Shown: piece after piece, positions 1 to 8,594 of the stretch
How the letters are laid out: every line of letters starts with the position of its first letter
Position numbering within the stretch: the first letter of the stretch is position 1
Virus record (IMG/VR): IMGVR_UViG_3300028025_002225
Location: 1 to 63,339 of that record
Strand: one strand, 5' to 3'
Length of the DNA: 63,339 bases
From: a virus
Position numbers and translations under genes: made by a program
The notes under the pieces: generated by a model
The model's input: the letters and a program-made list of their open reading frames with translations, nothing else
Told to the model about the DNA's origin: nothing
The model's database searches: none

Positions 1-386
1 CTACCGCCACACCGTTTGAACAGCGTTTGTATGGCACTGAGTTGGCGCTGTGTCAGCGGTATTACTATCGCTTTTTCCCTGCATCTGCCAATGGTATGTT
101 TGGTTCTGGCTATACATATGACACAGCAACTGCAATTTTCTATCAAAAGTTTCCTGTAAATATGCGAGCGGCTCCATCTGCTCTTGAGCAATCAGGTACT
201 GCGTCTCATTATCGAATTTATGCTGTAAATTCAACAGTTACTTGCACAAGTGTGCCAGTATTTAACACCGCAGATTTTGATGGAGCCACAACTCAATTTA
301 TAGCAACAGGTTTAACGGCTGGTCAAGGAACAATTGGTCGATCAAGCAATACAGCCGCATATCTTGGATGGAGCGCAGAATTATGA
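1..386 (+). CDS. Tail fibre protein, C-terminal end (5' truncated by window start)
   Basis: An open frame runs from base 3 to the TGA at 384-386 with no start of its own, so this is the C-terminal end of a longer protein. Bases 1-68 are identical to 61544-61611, inside the fibre gene 60826-61932, and both proteins end in the same way (LGWSAEL). It is therefore the tail of a fibre paralogue, very probably the one that begins at 62750 and is cut by the window end. The TTG at 27 is internal, not a start. Its stop overlaps the next gene (ATGA), the same arrangement as at 61929. Confidence 0.8.
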   Translation, partial: TATPFEQRLYGTELALCQRYYYRFFPASANGMFGSGYTYDTATAIFYQKFPVNMRAAPSALEQSGTASHYRIYAVNSTVTCTSVPVFNTADFDGATTQFIATGLTAGQGTIGRSSNTAAYLGWSAEL

Positions 387-547
387 TTTATAAAATTTAT
401 TCAACCAACATGGATGGTCAAGTCATCTATGCTCGTATTGACGATGATGGCAAATGTCGCCTGACTTGCACCGAAGACTACCCAGAGTTCAAGGCTTGGA
501 TTGAGGCTGGCAACACACCAGAGCCAGCTAATGAGGAAACACAATGA
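383..547 (+). CDS. Small conserved fibre-associated protein (54 aa)
   Basis: A 54-residue acidic protein starting MIYKIYSTNMDGQ, with ATG overlapping the preceding fibre stop. It is nearly identical to the 53-aa protein at 61929-62090, which also directly follows a fibre gene. The fibre and small protein therefore behave as a two-gene cassette present twice. No known domain was recognised; a role as fibre accessory or assembly factor is inferred from linkage only. Confidence 0.75.
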   Translation: MIYKIYSTNMDGQVIYARIDDDGKCRLTCTEDYPEFKAWIEAGNTPEPANEETQ

Positions 548-690
548 ACGAAATTAAATTATCAACTAACCTAGTAAACGCAGTATTACAATATCTGGGA
601 ACTAAACCTTATGCTGAAGTATTTCAGCTAATAGAAGTAATCCAGAAAGAAGCTAAAGATCAAAATCAACCTGATATAACACCATCATGA
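544..690 (+). CDS. Small phage protein (48 aa)
   Basis: Starts MNEIKLSTNL and overlaps both neighbours by ATGA junctions. The pattern L-x-x-N-A-V-L-x-Y-L-G-x-x-P-Y-x-E-V-F-x-L-I is of a type I associate with short aquatic podovirus proteins just before the lysis genes. Function unknown. Tight coupling on both sides supports it being real. Confidence 0.65.
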   Translation: MNEIKLSTNLVNAVLQYLGTKPYAEVFQLIEVIQKEAKDQNQPDITPS

Positions 691-896
691 CAGAACGATT
701 ATTAACAGAAACAGAGGCACGACTAAACAGCCACGAACAAGTGTGTGCTGAACGTTATGCAGCCATATCAAATAGTCTTGAGGCAGCAAGTATGCGTATT
801 ACTAAGATTGAATACTTACTCTATGGGGTAATGTTATGTGTATTACTTGGTCCAGGTACTGCTGCTGAATTCTTTAAACACTTAATAGGAATGTGA
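687..896 (+). CDS. Small membrane protein, holin-like candidate (69 aa)
   Basis: The N-terminal 45 residues are polar and probably helical. A single hydrophobic segment follows at about 46-64 (LLYGVMLCVLLGPGTA). This polar-helix plus C-terminal membrane-segment plan resembles XhlA-type lysis accessory proteins. It sits first in the lysis cassette ahead of the spanins and endolysin. A holin or holin-accessory role is inferred from position and topology; no decisive motif is visible. Confidence 0.55.
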   Translation: MTERLLTETEARLNSHEQVCAERYAAISNSLEAASMRITKIEYLLYGVMLCVLLGPGTAAEFFKHLIGM

Positions 897-921
897 AATT
901 GAACCAATCAGTCTTTTACTT

Positions 922-1602
922 ATGGGTGCGTACCAATGTGTCAACGCTATCAAAGAAGGTTGTGAGTTATATAAGCAAACTAAAGAATCTTTTGTCGAAA
1001 TAAAAGAATCTTATGACGAAGTAGCGGGAGATGTAGAGGAAATTAAAGGTATCTTTTTATTCCTCATAACATTCTTTCGTGAAAAGTTATTAGGCAAACC
1101 AGTTGTTGTTACTCCTAAACCTAAAGCTAAACAAAAACAAAAAGCTAAGTATGTTACTGTAGATGAAACTAAAGTAAGAGCAGGTGTTATAGCTAATCTT
1201 ACTGAGTTCTTAACTATACAAGAAAAGATGGCATCTATAATCCGTGAAATGGAATATAAGAGTAGTCATGTATATGATAAAGATCAGAATCATATGAAGG
1301 CAGCTCTTGAAAGAGTAGATGCCTTAGATCAAATGGCTGCTCTTGAAGTAACAATTAGAGAAACTATGGTGTATCAATCTCCCCCTGAAATGGGTGCTCT
1401 TTATTCTAAAGTATTTGAGATGAGAGATATCATCAGAGAAGAACAAGAGCAAGCTAGGTTAGCTGAAGAACAGCAGGAGAGGGCTAGGCTATGGCAACTA
1501 AGGCAACAGGAAACAAAAAGAAAAATAACAATATATCTAGTAATAGCAACCCTGTTCCTAGCTGGATACCTCCACCTGTGGCTCCTGTATCTCAGCATGT
1601 AG
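922..1602 (+). CDS. Coiled-coil protein with two hydrophobic segments (226 aa)
   Basis: A Lys/Glu-rich, mostly helical protein with a short hydrophobic stretch near residues 43-53 (GIFLFLITFF) and a strong C-terminal segment at about 201-225. The middle is long charged helix ending in a Glu/Gln/Arg run (170-200). No family was recognised. It lies in the lysis region and overlaps the next frame at its 3' end, so an inner-membrane role in lysis or lysis timing is plausible but unproven. The ATG at 922 has only a weak ribosome site. Confidence 0.65.
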   Translation: MGAYQCVNAIKEGCELYKQTKESFVEIKESYDEVAGDVEEIKGIFLFLITFFREKLLGKPVVVTPKPKAKQKQKAKYVTVDETKVRAGVIANLTEFLTIQEKMASIIREMEYKSSHVYDKDQNHMKAALERVDALDQMAALEVTIRETMVYQSPPEMGALYSKVFEMRDIIREEQEQARLAEEQQERARLWQLRQQETKRKITIYLVIATLFLAGYLHLWLLYLSM

Positions 1603-1613
1603 AGGAGTCTAAT

Positions 1614-1811
1614 ATGCACTACTTAGGATGGATAGCCGCATGTGTTCTTGTTGCAATACTATTACCTCTTTCAGGTATAGTACTCACAAGGATGTATAGT
1701 ACTGAAATAAAGACAGAAGCACTCAATATAGAAACTAAACAAACTCTTAGGCAAATTGAAAAGTTAAAACAAGAGATAGAACAAAAGGGAAATAATGAAA
1801 CAACTAGATAA
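1614..1811 (+). CDS. Single-span membrane protein with cytoplasmic helix, holin-like candidate (65 aa)
   Basis: The chosen ATG at 1614 has a strong GAGGAG site six bases upstream. The same frame could begin at 1491 (106 aa), but that start has no clear ribosome site and would lie inside the preceding gene. The protein has one N-terminal hydrophobic segment (residues 3-26) followed by a charged coiled-coil tail. It overlaps both neighbours in other frames. Topology and position fit a small holin or antiholin; function is inferred. Confidence 0.55.
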   Translation: MHYLGWIAACVLVAILLPLSGIVLTRMYSTEIKTEALNIETKQTLRQIEKLKQEIEQKGNNETTR

Positions 1812-2118
1812 AGATTCAGCATACAACCAATTTGATACTAATAATGATGGTACTGTAAGTGATGAAGAGTTATCACGTTCTGAACGAATGATGATGATTG
1901 AGAACATGGATAAGATGGCTGATCAACAACGTATCATGGCATGGTTTGCTCTGGGTTTACCTGTTGTACTCACTATTCTATTTGGCTCTGATTTTATTTC
2001 ATTAGAAAAAGTAGCTGCATTAACTGGTTTACTAACTACGTATTGTGCAGGTATGACTACTATTGTTGTTGCATTTATGGCAGCACAAGCATATACTCGT
2101 GGAAAGATGAATGAGTAA
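1795..2118 (+). CDS. EF-hand-containing two-span membrane protein, probable holin
   Basis: Residues 13-25 form a canonical-looking EF-hand loop (FDTNNDGTVSDEE), with Asp/Asn/Asp/Thr/Glu at the expected calcium-ligand positions. Two hydrophobic segments follow (about 49-66 and 74-96). It overlaps the Rz gene by one base (TAATG). The combination of one EF-hand and two membrane spans immediately before spanin and endolysin genes points to a holin or holin regulator, possibly metal responsive. Holin activity is inferred from context; the EF-hand pattern is seen directly. Confidence 0.65.
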   Translation: MKQLDKDSAYNQFDTNNDGTVSDEELSRSERMMMIENMDKMADQQRIMAWFALGLPVVLTILFGSDFISLEKVAALTGLLTTYCAGMTTIVVAFMAAQAYTRGKMNE

Positions 2119-2582
2119 TGAAATCTGCTATAGCATATCTTTTATTTGGTATACTATTATTTTCAGTAGGTTACTACAAAGGTAATCGTGATGAGTATGA
2201 AGAACAACAAATAGAAGTTCAAAGATTAAACAAACAATCAAAAGAAGCAGAAGATAGGTTAGCCACAGTAGCAACTACTTATGCTCAAACTTTAAGGAAA
2301 GCAGATAATGTTGCTAAAGTTAAACAGAATAAGCTTATTGCTGATATTAAGTCTGGCGAGCGTAAGCTGTTCTTTCCTGCCCAGCAAACCCAGAGCAGTA
2401 TTTCAACTACCGACAATACCAGAACTACCAGCGGAAATACAGAAACAGGAACCGAACTTGACGGACGAACTGCTGAAGCTCTTATCACCATCACCTCCAG
2501 AGGCGACAAAGCAATAAGAGATTTAAATGTTTGTGTAGATCAATACAACAATGTTAAAAAAGAAATTGAAGGAATTAAATGA
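2118..2582 (+). CDS. Rz: Rz-like inner-membrane spanin (154 aa)
   Basis: The N-terminus has a single uncleaved membrane segment (about residues 3-19), followed by a long polar coiled-coil periplasmic region. This is the plan of i-spanins, which link to the outer-membrane lipoprotein Rz1 and fuse the envelope membranes after the endolysin has cut the wall. A separate Rz1-like lipoprotein frame is nested inside (2308-2517), the classic Rz/Rz1 layout, and an endolysin gene follows with a 4-base overlap. The nested partner makes this call firm; a spanin implies a Gram-negative host. Confidence 0.85.
   Translation: MKSAIAYLLFGILLFSVGYYKGNRDEYEEQQIEVQRLNKQSKEAEDRLATVATTYAQTLRKADNVAKVKQNKLIADIKSGERKLFFPAQQTQSSISTTDNTRTTSGNTETGTELDGRTAEALITITSRGDKAIRDLNVCVDQYNNVKKEIEGIK
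2308..2517 (+). CDS. Rz1: Rz1-like outer-membrane spanin lipoprotein (69 aa), nested in Rz
   Basis: This frame lies entirely within Rz in another register. It has a basic start, a hydrophobic core and a lipobox ending LASVSC (cysteine about residue 21), expected for signal peptidase II cleavage and lipidation. The mature part is short and proline-rich (LPSKP, LPTIPELP, SPSPPEA), typical of Rz1. Together with Rz it would form the envelope-spanning complex. Overprinting rather than adjacency is the lambda-like arrangement. Confidence 0.85.
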   Translation: MLLKLNRISLLLILSLASVSCSFLPSKPRAVFQLPTIPELPAEIQKQEPNLTDELLKLLSPSPPEATKQ

Positions 2583-3043
2583 CACAACTAAGTACTAACT
2601 TTAGTTTAAAAGAATTTACTAAATCAGAAACTGCCACTCGATTAGGTCTTGATAATACACCTAATGAAGAAGTAATTGGTAGACTTAAAACATTAGTTGA
2701 AACCATTATTCAACCTGTAAGAGATCATTTTGGTAAGACTACAATTAACAGCGGTTATCGTTCTCCTGAATCTAATGCTGCTGTAGGTGGTTCTAAAACA
2801 TCAGATCATTGTAAAGGTTTTGCTGCTGACATTGAAGTCCCTGGAGTAGCTAATGGTGACTTAGCTGAATACATTAAAGCTAACTTTAAATTCACTCAAT
2901 TAATCTTAGAATTTTATACTCAAGGAATTCCTGATAGTGGCTGGGTACATGTGTCATATGACCCATCTAACCTCAAATGTGAATGTTTAACCGCTGTAAA
3001 ACAGAATGGTAAAACAGTGTATTTAAAAGGTATTCAAGCCTAA
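2579..3043 (+). CDS. Endolysin, peptidase M15 (D,D-carboxypeptidase/VanY type, 154 aa)
   Basis: The zinc site of M15 peptidases is visible: SDHCKGFAADIE (the S-x-H-x-x-G-x-A-x-D pattern, about residues 78-89) and the downstream GWVHVS histidine (about 121-126). GYRSPESNAAVGGS is the usual preceding segment. The enzyme is expected to cut peptide bonds in peptidoglycan stems during lysis. There is no signal peptide, so release would depend on the holin. It overlaps the Rz stop by 4 bases and closes the lysis cassette. Confidence 0.88.
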   Translation: MTQLSTNFSLKEFTKSETATRLGLDNTPNEEVIGRLKTLVETIIQPVRDHFGKTTINSGYRSPESNAAVGGSKTSDHCKGFAADIEVPGVANGDLAEYIKANFKFTQLILEFYTQGIPDSGWVHVSYDPSNLKCECLTAVKQNGKTVYLKGIQA

Positions 3044-3046
3044 CAC

Positions 3047-3068
3047 AGACGACCCCTAATAGAGAAAG
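3047..3068 (+). promoter_or_regulatory. Putative phage RNAP promoter before phoH
   Basis: AGACGACCCCTAATAGAGAA is one of eight copies of a motif in this window with core CCCCTAATAG. It lies just downstream of the endolysin stop and just upstream of the PhoH gene, on the same strand. It resembles a T7-class promoter in length and in its A/T-rich element followed by a purine-rich start. It would drive phoH and the tail and internal-protein genes. Confidence 0.7.
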
Positions 3069-3074
3069 ACTCCT

Positions 3075-3755
3075 TTGAAAAGAAAAGCCAAACAAATGAC
3101 TGAGCGTCTTCAAACACCTCGGTTATTTCACATTCAACCAAAGACTCTCAATCAACAAATATTGTTAGATGCAATAGAGGACTTTGAAATTACAGTAGCT
3201 TTAGGACCAGCAGGTACTGGTAAAACCTTTTGTAGTGCAAGTAAAGTAGCCCAACTATATTTAAAGGGCGGGTATGATCATATTATTTTAAGTAGAGCTA
3301 ACGTACCCACAGGAAAGTCTTTAGGGGCTTTTCCTGGTACAGTAGAAGATAAATTAAGTCCTTGGTTATTACCTATTACTACGGTATTAGAGAAACAGTT
3401 TGGCGTTTCTAAGTACCAATATTTATATAATAAAAAAATAATTCAAATGCAACCACTTGAAACTATTCGTGGTAGATCATTTGAAAACTCATTAGTTATT
3501 GTTGATGAAAGTCAGAACTTAACATTTGATGAAATTAAAGCTATTACAACTCGTTTAGGTGAGAATTCTAAAATGATTCTATCAGGTGACTCATCTCAAT
3601 CTGACGTATCTAATGGTAATGGTATTATTAAATTTGTAAATATGTGTGAGAAACATAATATTCAAATTCCTATTGTTGAATTTACAACCAATGATGTTGT
3701 AAGATCTGATATTGTTGGGGCATTAGTAAAAATGTTTGTAAAAGAAAAAGTTTAA
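3075..3755 (+). CDS. phoH: PhoH-like P-loop ATPase (226 aa)
   Basis: A single-domain PhoH-family protein with Walker A GPAGTGKT (residues 44-51) and Walker B-like LVIVDESQN near residues 139-147. These proteins are common auxiliary genes of aquatic phages; they are ATP-binding and thought to act on RNA or in the phosphate-stress response, but the phage role is not settled. The frame opens with TTG at 3075; the first ATG is at 3096 (MTERLQ) and is a reasonable alternative since neither has a strong ribosome site. It is the first gene after the promoter at 3047. Confidence 0.88.
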   Translation: MKRKAKQMTERLQTPRLFHIQPKTLNQQILLDAIEDFEITVALGPAGTGKTFCSASKVAQLYLKGGYDHIILSRANVPTGKSLGAFPGTVEDKLSPWLLPITTVLEKQFGVSKYQYLYNKKIIQMQPLETIRGRSFENSLVIVDESQNLTFDEIKAITTRLGENSKMILSGDSSQSDVSNGNGIIKFVNMCEKHNIQIPIVEFTTNDVVRSDIVGALVKMFVKEKV

Positions 3756-3766
3756 AGGAATGAAAT

Positions 3767-5308
3767 ATGGCTGAACAGATAAAAGAGTTAGGTAAGGGAG
3801 GTTGGAATTCTGACATTCCTTCTATGATCGTACCTATGAACACTTTCACAGACGTACTTAATGTAAGGTTTGACGATGAGGCTGTTCAGACAACCACAGG
3901 AGAGACTACATACAGAGTAGTATCAACATCTCCTGACTATGGTATTCATTGGAGACGTCCTGATCAAGGATATAACATTTTTGCTAAGAATGGTAATATT
4001 AAAAGGGTAGATGCAGCAGGTAATATATCTGATATGCTAGTATCCTCTGACCCTGTGTATGCTAATAGCGATTGGCAAGGTACATTATTTAATGGGGGAT
4101 ATGCTATTGTTATTAACAATGGTACATCTACCCCATTATATTGTTTGTATGGAAGTTCTACAGCTGGCTCAAGCTTTCAACCGCTTCCAGGATGGAATTA
4201 TGTTTCAGGTTTAACTGTATATGCTAAAGTAGTTAGATCACTTAACTATTCTTTAATTGCAGCTAACTTAACATTAAATCAAAGTGGTACTATCACTTAT
4301 GCGCCATCTACAGTAAGAGTATCTGTACAAGCTACTACAGGTGGTATTCCTTCTGTATGGCAACCAGGATTAACTACAGATACTGCTGATGAATTTGAAT
4401 TAAACTCTACATCTCCTGTTCTTGATATGCAAGAACTAAGAGGGAATATGTTTATATATTCTTCTGATAGTATTTCTATTCTTACTATTGGAACAACTAC
4501 TAGAGTATCTCCTTACAGTAAGTCTTATGGTATCTTAAGTACAGATTGTGTAGTAGAGTTTGATGGTAAACATTTTGTTGTTGATCGTAATGACATCTAT
4601 CTTCACACTGGTTCTGGTGCTATTGAATCAATAGCTGACTTCAGAATTAAAAAATATTTCTTTAGTAATCTTAATAAGAATGCTATTAATAAAGTTCATG
4701 TAGTTAAAAACCCATTTTACAAAGAGATATGGATTAATTACCCTAAAGGTGTATCTACTGTTTGTAATGAAGCTTTAGTATTTAACTATAAAAATAATAC
4801 ATGGTCTAAAAGACAATTACCTTCAGCTACATATTTGTTTAATGGCCCTGCTAACGTATCTAGTACATTCCAATATGGAAAAGAAGTATTGTATATGTGT
4901 ACAAATTCTACACAAACATTAGTTACTGATGATAATTATTTAATGTGGACTGGTTCTGCGTTAGCATCATATACTTCTTATATTGAGAAAAAGAAACTTA
5001 ATACAGGTGATATTACTGGTAGCTCACTTATATCTGCATTGTATACTGTATTTGATAAGGTACCTACGGATACAAACATTACTATCAGAGTTGTAGGACA
5101 AAATAATTATTTAGATGATGTTGATTTATCTGTAGATGATCCTAATTTAAAAGATACATTTACTTCCCTTCCAAGTAATGACAAGTCACAAGGTTACAAA
5201 GTAGATCCACGAGTTAATGGTAGGATATTAAACTATAGAATTACATCAGGTAATCGATGGAGATTAGCCTTAATGGGTATTGATCTTAAACAAGCTGACA
5301 GGAGATAA
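3767..5308 (+). CDS. Tail nozzle / tail tubular protein B candidate (513 aa)
   Basis: Begins MAEQIKELGKGGWNSDIPS and continues with a pattern (D-V-L-N-V-R-F-x-D-x-A-V) that I associate with podovirus tail nozzle or DNA-stabilisation proteins; the rest is mostly beta-strand-like with many Thr/Ser/Tyr/Asn. It heads the tail-tip block. T7 gp12 is larger (about 794 aa), so this is a shorter analogue if the call is right. It lies more than 10 kb, through the window ends, from the adaptor candidate at 54013. Assignment is from sequence style and context. Confidence 0.6.
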   Translation: MAEQIKELGKGGWNSDIPSMIVPMNTFTDVLNVRFDDEAVQTTTGETTYRVVSTSPDYGIHWRRPDQGYNIFAKNGNIKRVDAAGNISDMLVSSDPVYANSDWQGTLFNGGYAIVINNGTSTPLYCLYGSSTAGSSFQPLPGWNYVSGLTVYAKVVRSLNYSLIAANLTLNQSGTITYAPSTVRVSVQATTGGIPSVWQPGLTTDTADEFELNSTSPVLDMQELRGNMFIYSSDSISILTIGTTTRVSPYSKSYGILSTDCVVEFDGKHFVVDRNDIYLHTGSGAIESIADFRIKKYFFSNLNKNAINKVHVVKNPFYKEIWINYPKGVSTVCNEALVFNYKNNTWSKRQLPSATYLFNGPANVSSTFQYGKEVLYMCTNSTQTLVTDDNYLMWTGSALASYTSYIEKKKLNTGDITGSSLISALYTVFDKVPTDTNITIRVVGQNNYLDDVDLSVDDPNLKDTFTSLPSNDKSQGYKVDPRVNGRILNYRITSGNRWRLALMGIDLKQADRR

Positions 5309-5310
5309 TT

Positions 5311-6171
5311 ATGCTTAACCCTCCAATAACAGGTAATGAAGAACTAGATTCATATCTTTATCAGATTCACCTAGGAGGTGTTTCAGGAGATGGCTCATCA
5401 GGATTAACAGTTAATACTGGTAATGGGCAAATCTATGATCCAGCTACGGGAACAGTTGTATCTTATCTTTATAGATATATGCATGTTAAATATGCTGATA
5501 GTAACGTTGGTGCTGGGTTCTCTAATACCCCTACTAATAAAAGTTACTTTGGTTTGTTTAATAGTAGTTCTTCTACTGAATCAACTAATCCAGCAGACTA
5601 CACATGGTATGAGGTATCAGGTGGATTTGGTACTACTAAATATTTCTGGTATATATCTACTGGTGGTAGACAAATTAATTATTCAGTAGGTACTTCTGCT
5701 CCAAGTAGTACTTACACAATAGACACTGGTTCTGCTATTGATTTGGATACTATTACAGGTTCTGATGGTTCTTCTGCACGTATATGTTATGCTAAAGCTA
5801 ACGTAACTACTTTAAGTTCTACTCCAGCAACAGTTACTACTGTTGGCCCTACTTCTTTTCCACCATATAACAGTTGGGGTGGCTCAGAAACATGGCAAGG
5901 AACACCTTATGCCCTTGGTACTGGTGAAGCATTATTCCAATCAGATGGTATCTATAGTCCAGCAACAGGTTTAACAATATGGAATAATCCTTATTTGTCT
6001 AATCTTAAAGTAGGTTCTTTAAGTGCTATTAGTGCTAACTTAGGTAGTATTACTGCAGGTACAGCTACTTTTGCTACTGATGCAAACAATTATATTATTA
6101 TTGATGGTAACAATCAATGTATTAAAGTATATAGTGGTGGTGTTCTTAGAGTTAAACTAGGTAAATTATGA
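5311..6171 (+). CDS. Tail tip structural protein (286 aa)
   Basis: A Gly/Ser/Thr-rich beta protein. The last 60 residues (SANLGSITAGT ... IIIDGNNQCIKVYSGG) match the kind of segment at the C-terminus of phage central tail and receptor-facing proteins. It starts 2 bases after the nozzle stop and overlaps the next gene by 4, so it belongs to the same unit. A host-contact role is inferred. Confidence 0.55.
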   Translation: MLNPPITGNEELDSYLYQIHLGGVSGDGSSGLTVNTGNGQIYDPATGTVVSYLYRYMHVKYADSNVGAGFSNTPTNKSYFGLFNSSSSTESTNPADYTWYEVSGGFGTTKYFWYISTGGRQINYSVGTSAPSSTYTIDTGSAIDLDTITGSDGSSARICYAKANVTTLSSTPATVTTVGPTSFPPYNSWGGSETWQGTPYALGTGEALFQSDGIYSPATGLTIWNNPYLSNLKVGSLSAISANLGSITAGTATFATDANNYIIIDGNNQCIKVYSGGVLRVKLGKL

Positions 6172-6488
6172 GTTATGGTTTTGAAATATACAACGGTTCA
6201 GGAACTAAAGTATTTTCTGATGCCGATCTTTCTTATGTAATCTTAGATACATTCCAAGTTAGTCCTACCGCTACTGGTAGTAAGACTTATACTGATATGG
6301 GTAATTACCAGTTCTTACTAACCCAAACAGCAGTAGAACCTACTACAACTACTATTGCACAATTAATGTCTTTCAATACAACAACCTTAACTTGGTCATC
6401 TTCAGGTACTAATAGAACAGTCTATTGGGCTCCAGGAAAACAACTAGGTACTTTATACAACGTACAGGTGTACGTGCTAGGATATTAA
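6168..6488 (+). CDS. Predicted tail protein, unknown (106 aa)
   Basis: A small beta-rich protein starting MSYGFEIYNGSG, overlapping the previous gene by 4 bases and abutting the next. No family was recognised. The start resembles short fibre or tip subunits (FEIYNGSGTKVFSDAD). Part of the tail-tip block. Confidence 0.55.
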   Translation: MSYGFEIYNGSGTKVFSDADLSYVILDTFQVSPTATGSKTYTDMGNYQFLLTQTAVEPTTTTIAQLMSFNTTTLTWSSSGTNRTVYWAPGKQLGTLYNVQVYVLGY

Positions 6489-7490
6489 ATGGCGTATGGT
6501 CTTTTAGTTACAGGACATAACAACACTGTATGTTTAAATTCAGATGTTAAATCTATGGTGTACATGGGTAAAGCTACCAGAATTACTGGTACTAACTTAA
6601 CATTATTTCCTGCTGATCTTACTGGTAATCGTGTAGAATACATTTTTTGGTTAAATAGAACTACTAATTATCCAGCTGCAGCAGGTCATAGAGATATAAC
6701 TTGTACAGGTTATTGTAATAGTGGTAACTCAGTTAATACCTTGCCTAATGATAATGGTTGTTATACATACAGTATTGAATCCTATAGTTATCCTCAAGTG
6801 TTTGTTAATACTACTAATTACAATGTTACAGGTATTGTTTTAGCAATAGTTGATACAGGAACTACTGGCCCTCAAGGATGGCCTATTTGGTATATTAAAT
6901 TAGGGGTATCATATCCAGTAGGTTGGAGAGATACAGCGTTACCATACTTATCTCTTTATTGTTTCTCACCTATTCCTCCAACAACTTCAACAAATTATGG
7001 TATAGCAACATACGATTCTGCTGGTAATATAACTTTCTCTAATGCAACTAAGCCATTAAGAATTAAAGATATTATTTCAGTTAATTCTATTTCGTTTTCT
7101 GATCCAAATAACTTAACTACTATTTCTATTAATCATACTCGAATGGCAAACCCAGTTGTGTCAGTATATGATATGACTAAACCTTCATTCTTAAATATTG
7201 ACTTTGCAAGGTATCAATGGTTACGATCATTTAACTTAGGAAACATTGCTTATGGCTACAATGACTATTGGGGCTATTGCGAAGATTATGCGCCTACTTA
7301 TGGTTACCTTAATCAAACATTTTTGATTGGCGGCTTAAGACCTAACTTAACTGATACCGATATTGCTTTTAACTTATTAGGGCTAGATACAACAGCCTAT
7401 GGTTGTTTAAGAAATCCTGCGTCTTCATTAGGTAAATATGAACAGTTACCCTCTTATGTTCCTGTTATAGATGGAGCCGATTATGATTGA
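6489..7490 (+). CDS. Predicted tail protein, unknown (333 aa)
   Basis: Starts MAYGLLVTGHNN directly after the previous stop. Rich in Tyr, Asn, Thr, Ser and Gly with little helix, as in receptor-facing tail proteins. No catalytic motif was found. It belongs to the contiguous block between the nozzle candidate and the internal virion proteins. Confidence 0.55.
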   Translation: MAYGLLVTGHNNTVCLNSDVKSMVYMGKATRITGTNLTLFPADLTGNRVEYIFWLNRTTNYPAAAGHRDITCTGYCNSGNSVNTLPNDNGCYTYSIESYSYPQVFVNTTNYNVTGIVLAIVDTGTTGPQGWPIWYIKLGVSYPVGWRDTALPYLSLYCFSPIPPTTSTNYGIATYDSAGNITFSNATKPLRIKDIISVNSISFSDPNNLTTISINHTRMANPVVSVYDMTKPSFLNIDFARYQWLRSFNLGNIAYGYNDYWGYCEDYAPTYGYLNQTFLIGGLRPNLTDTDIAFNLLGLDTTAYGCLRNPASSLGKYEQLPSYVPVIDGADYD

Positions 7491-8190
7491 TAAAATTGAA
7501 TGGGAACCTGAAACAACTACAACTCCAGTAAGTTTCTTTAGTAATGTATCTAATATTGAGCTTGTGCGTCATGAACCTGAAGCTCCTTTAGTGTCAGAGC
7601 AATATGTAGGTAGCAATGGAGAACAAAGGGTTTTAGTTAGTTCTTGTACTCAACAAGGTAAAGATATTATTTATAAAGCTATGGAAGTGTTTGGAGATGA
7701 CTTCTTTGATTCTCTTAATACTAGCGTAGTAGGATTACTAGAATCTGAAAATGTTGTAACATCTAATTTAAAGTATCCTAACAATACTATAACTGAATTA
7801 AAACTTTATTTAAACACTTGTGAAGCTGCTGTAAAAGAAGTAAATGTGTACGATGGCGATACGTCTTCTTTCCCTATTCCTTCTTCGGCTAAAGTAATTT
7901 TTGTAGGCACATACACAAACTACAAAGATCTTAATTTTCCTGAATCATTAAACAATATTATTGATGTATATTTTAGTTGTAATCATAGTGATGTTTGTGA
8001 TTACTATAAATTTAATTTCCCTGAAGGTTCTTTAAGAACATACTATGGTGTGTCTTTTAATAAAGATACCAAAGAAATTAGAAGATCTAAATCTTATACT
8101 TACTCTGTTGATAGCCCTCAATCTAATTGGGATTTAATAGAAGAGAACTACAGGAAAAGAAAAAATGAAAATAATCCCATTAGCTCCTGA
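7483..8190 (+). CDS. Unknown protein in tail block (235 aa)
   Basis: The start at 7483 (MIDKIEWEPE) is chosen because TGGAG lies six bases upstream and it overlaps the previous stop (ATGATTGA). An in-frame ATG at 7471 would add four residues. The protein is acidic with mixed strand and helix character and several cysteines. No family was recognised. Its position suggests a minor structural or chaperone role. Confidence 0.55.
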   Translation: MIDKIEWEPETTTTPVSFFSNVSNIELVRHEPEAPLVSEQYVGSNGEQRVLVSSCTQQGKDIIYKAMEVFGDDFFDSLNTSVVGLLESENVVTSNLKYPNNTITELKLYLNTCEAAVKEVNVYDGDTSSFPIPSSAKVIFVGTYTNYKDLNFPESLNNIIDVYFSCNHSDVCDYYKFNFPEGSLRTYYGVSFNKDTKEIRRSKSYTYSVDSPQSNWDLIEENYRKRKNENNPISS

Positions 8191-8584
8191 TATTGTAATT
8201 AAACACTGGAATACACTATCTAAGTATATTGCTGAAGCATTAGAACATGGGCAAGGTGAATCAACCTTAACAGATTACTTACGTAGAATTCTTAACAACG
8301 AAGTGCATTGTTGGGCTGTAGCTGAGGGTGAAAATAATAATATTGTTGGTGCTGGATTAACACAAGTACTCCAATATGCTCAACATAGTACATTACATAT
8401 TATTGTTTTTTCAGGTAGTAATTTTGAAGAACAATCTAAAGTATTCCCTACTGTAGAACAATTTGCAAAAGATTTAGGCTGTAAAGCTATTGAACAATGG
8501 GGTAGACCAGGATGGGCTAAAACCCTACCTAAGTACGTACCTGGCTTTAAACAAGCCTACGTGGTTATGAGAAAAGACTTATAA
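8165..8584 (+). CDS. GNAT-like protein, possible internal virion protein (139 aa)
   Basis: The C-terminal pattern VEQFAKDLGC...EQWGRPGWAKTLPKY...VVMRKDL looks like the last part of a GNAT acetyltransferase fold. Length and position, just ahead of the internal virion proteins, match T7 gp13 (138 aa), which is itself GNAT-like. No clear acetyl-CoA loop (Q/R-x-x-G-x-G/A) is visible, so enzymatic activity is doubtful. It overlaps the previous gene by 26 bases. Confidence 0.5.
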   Translation: MKIIPLAPDIVIKHWNTLSKYIAEALEHGQGESTLTDYLRRILNNEVHCWAVAEGENNNIVGAGLTQVLQYAQHSTLHIIVFSGSNFEEQSKVFPTVEQFAKDLGCKAIEQWGRPGWAKTLPKYVPGFKQAYVVMRKDL

Positions 8585-8594
8585 GGAAACACAA

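Noticed and set aside
2285-2509. Minus-strand open frame inside Rz
   Set aside because: A shadow of the Rz/Rz1 overlap, with no ribosome site and opposite orientation to the lysis operon.
8165-8584. Active acetyltransferase
   Set aside because: The acetyl-CoA binding loop is not visible, so only a GNAT-like fold is claimed.
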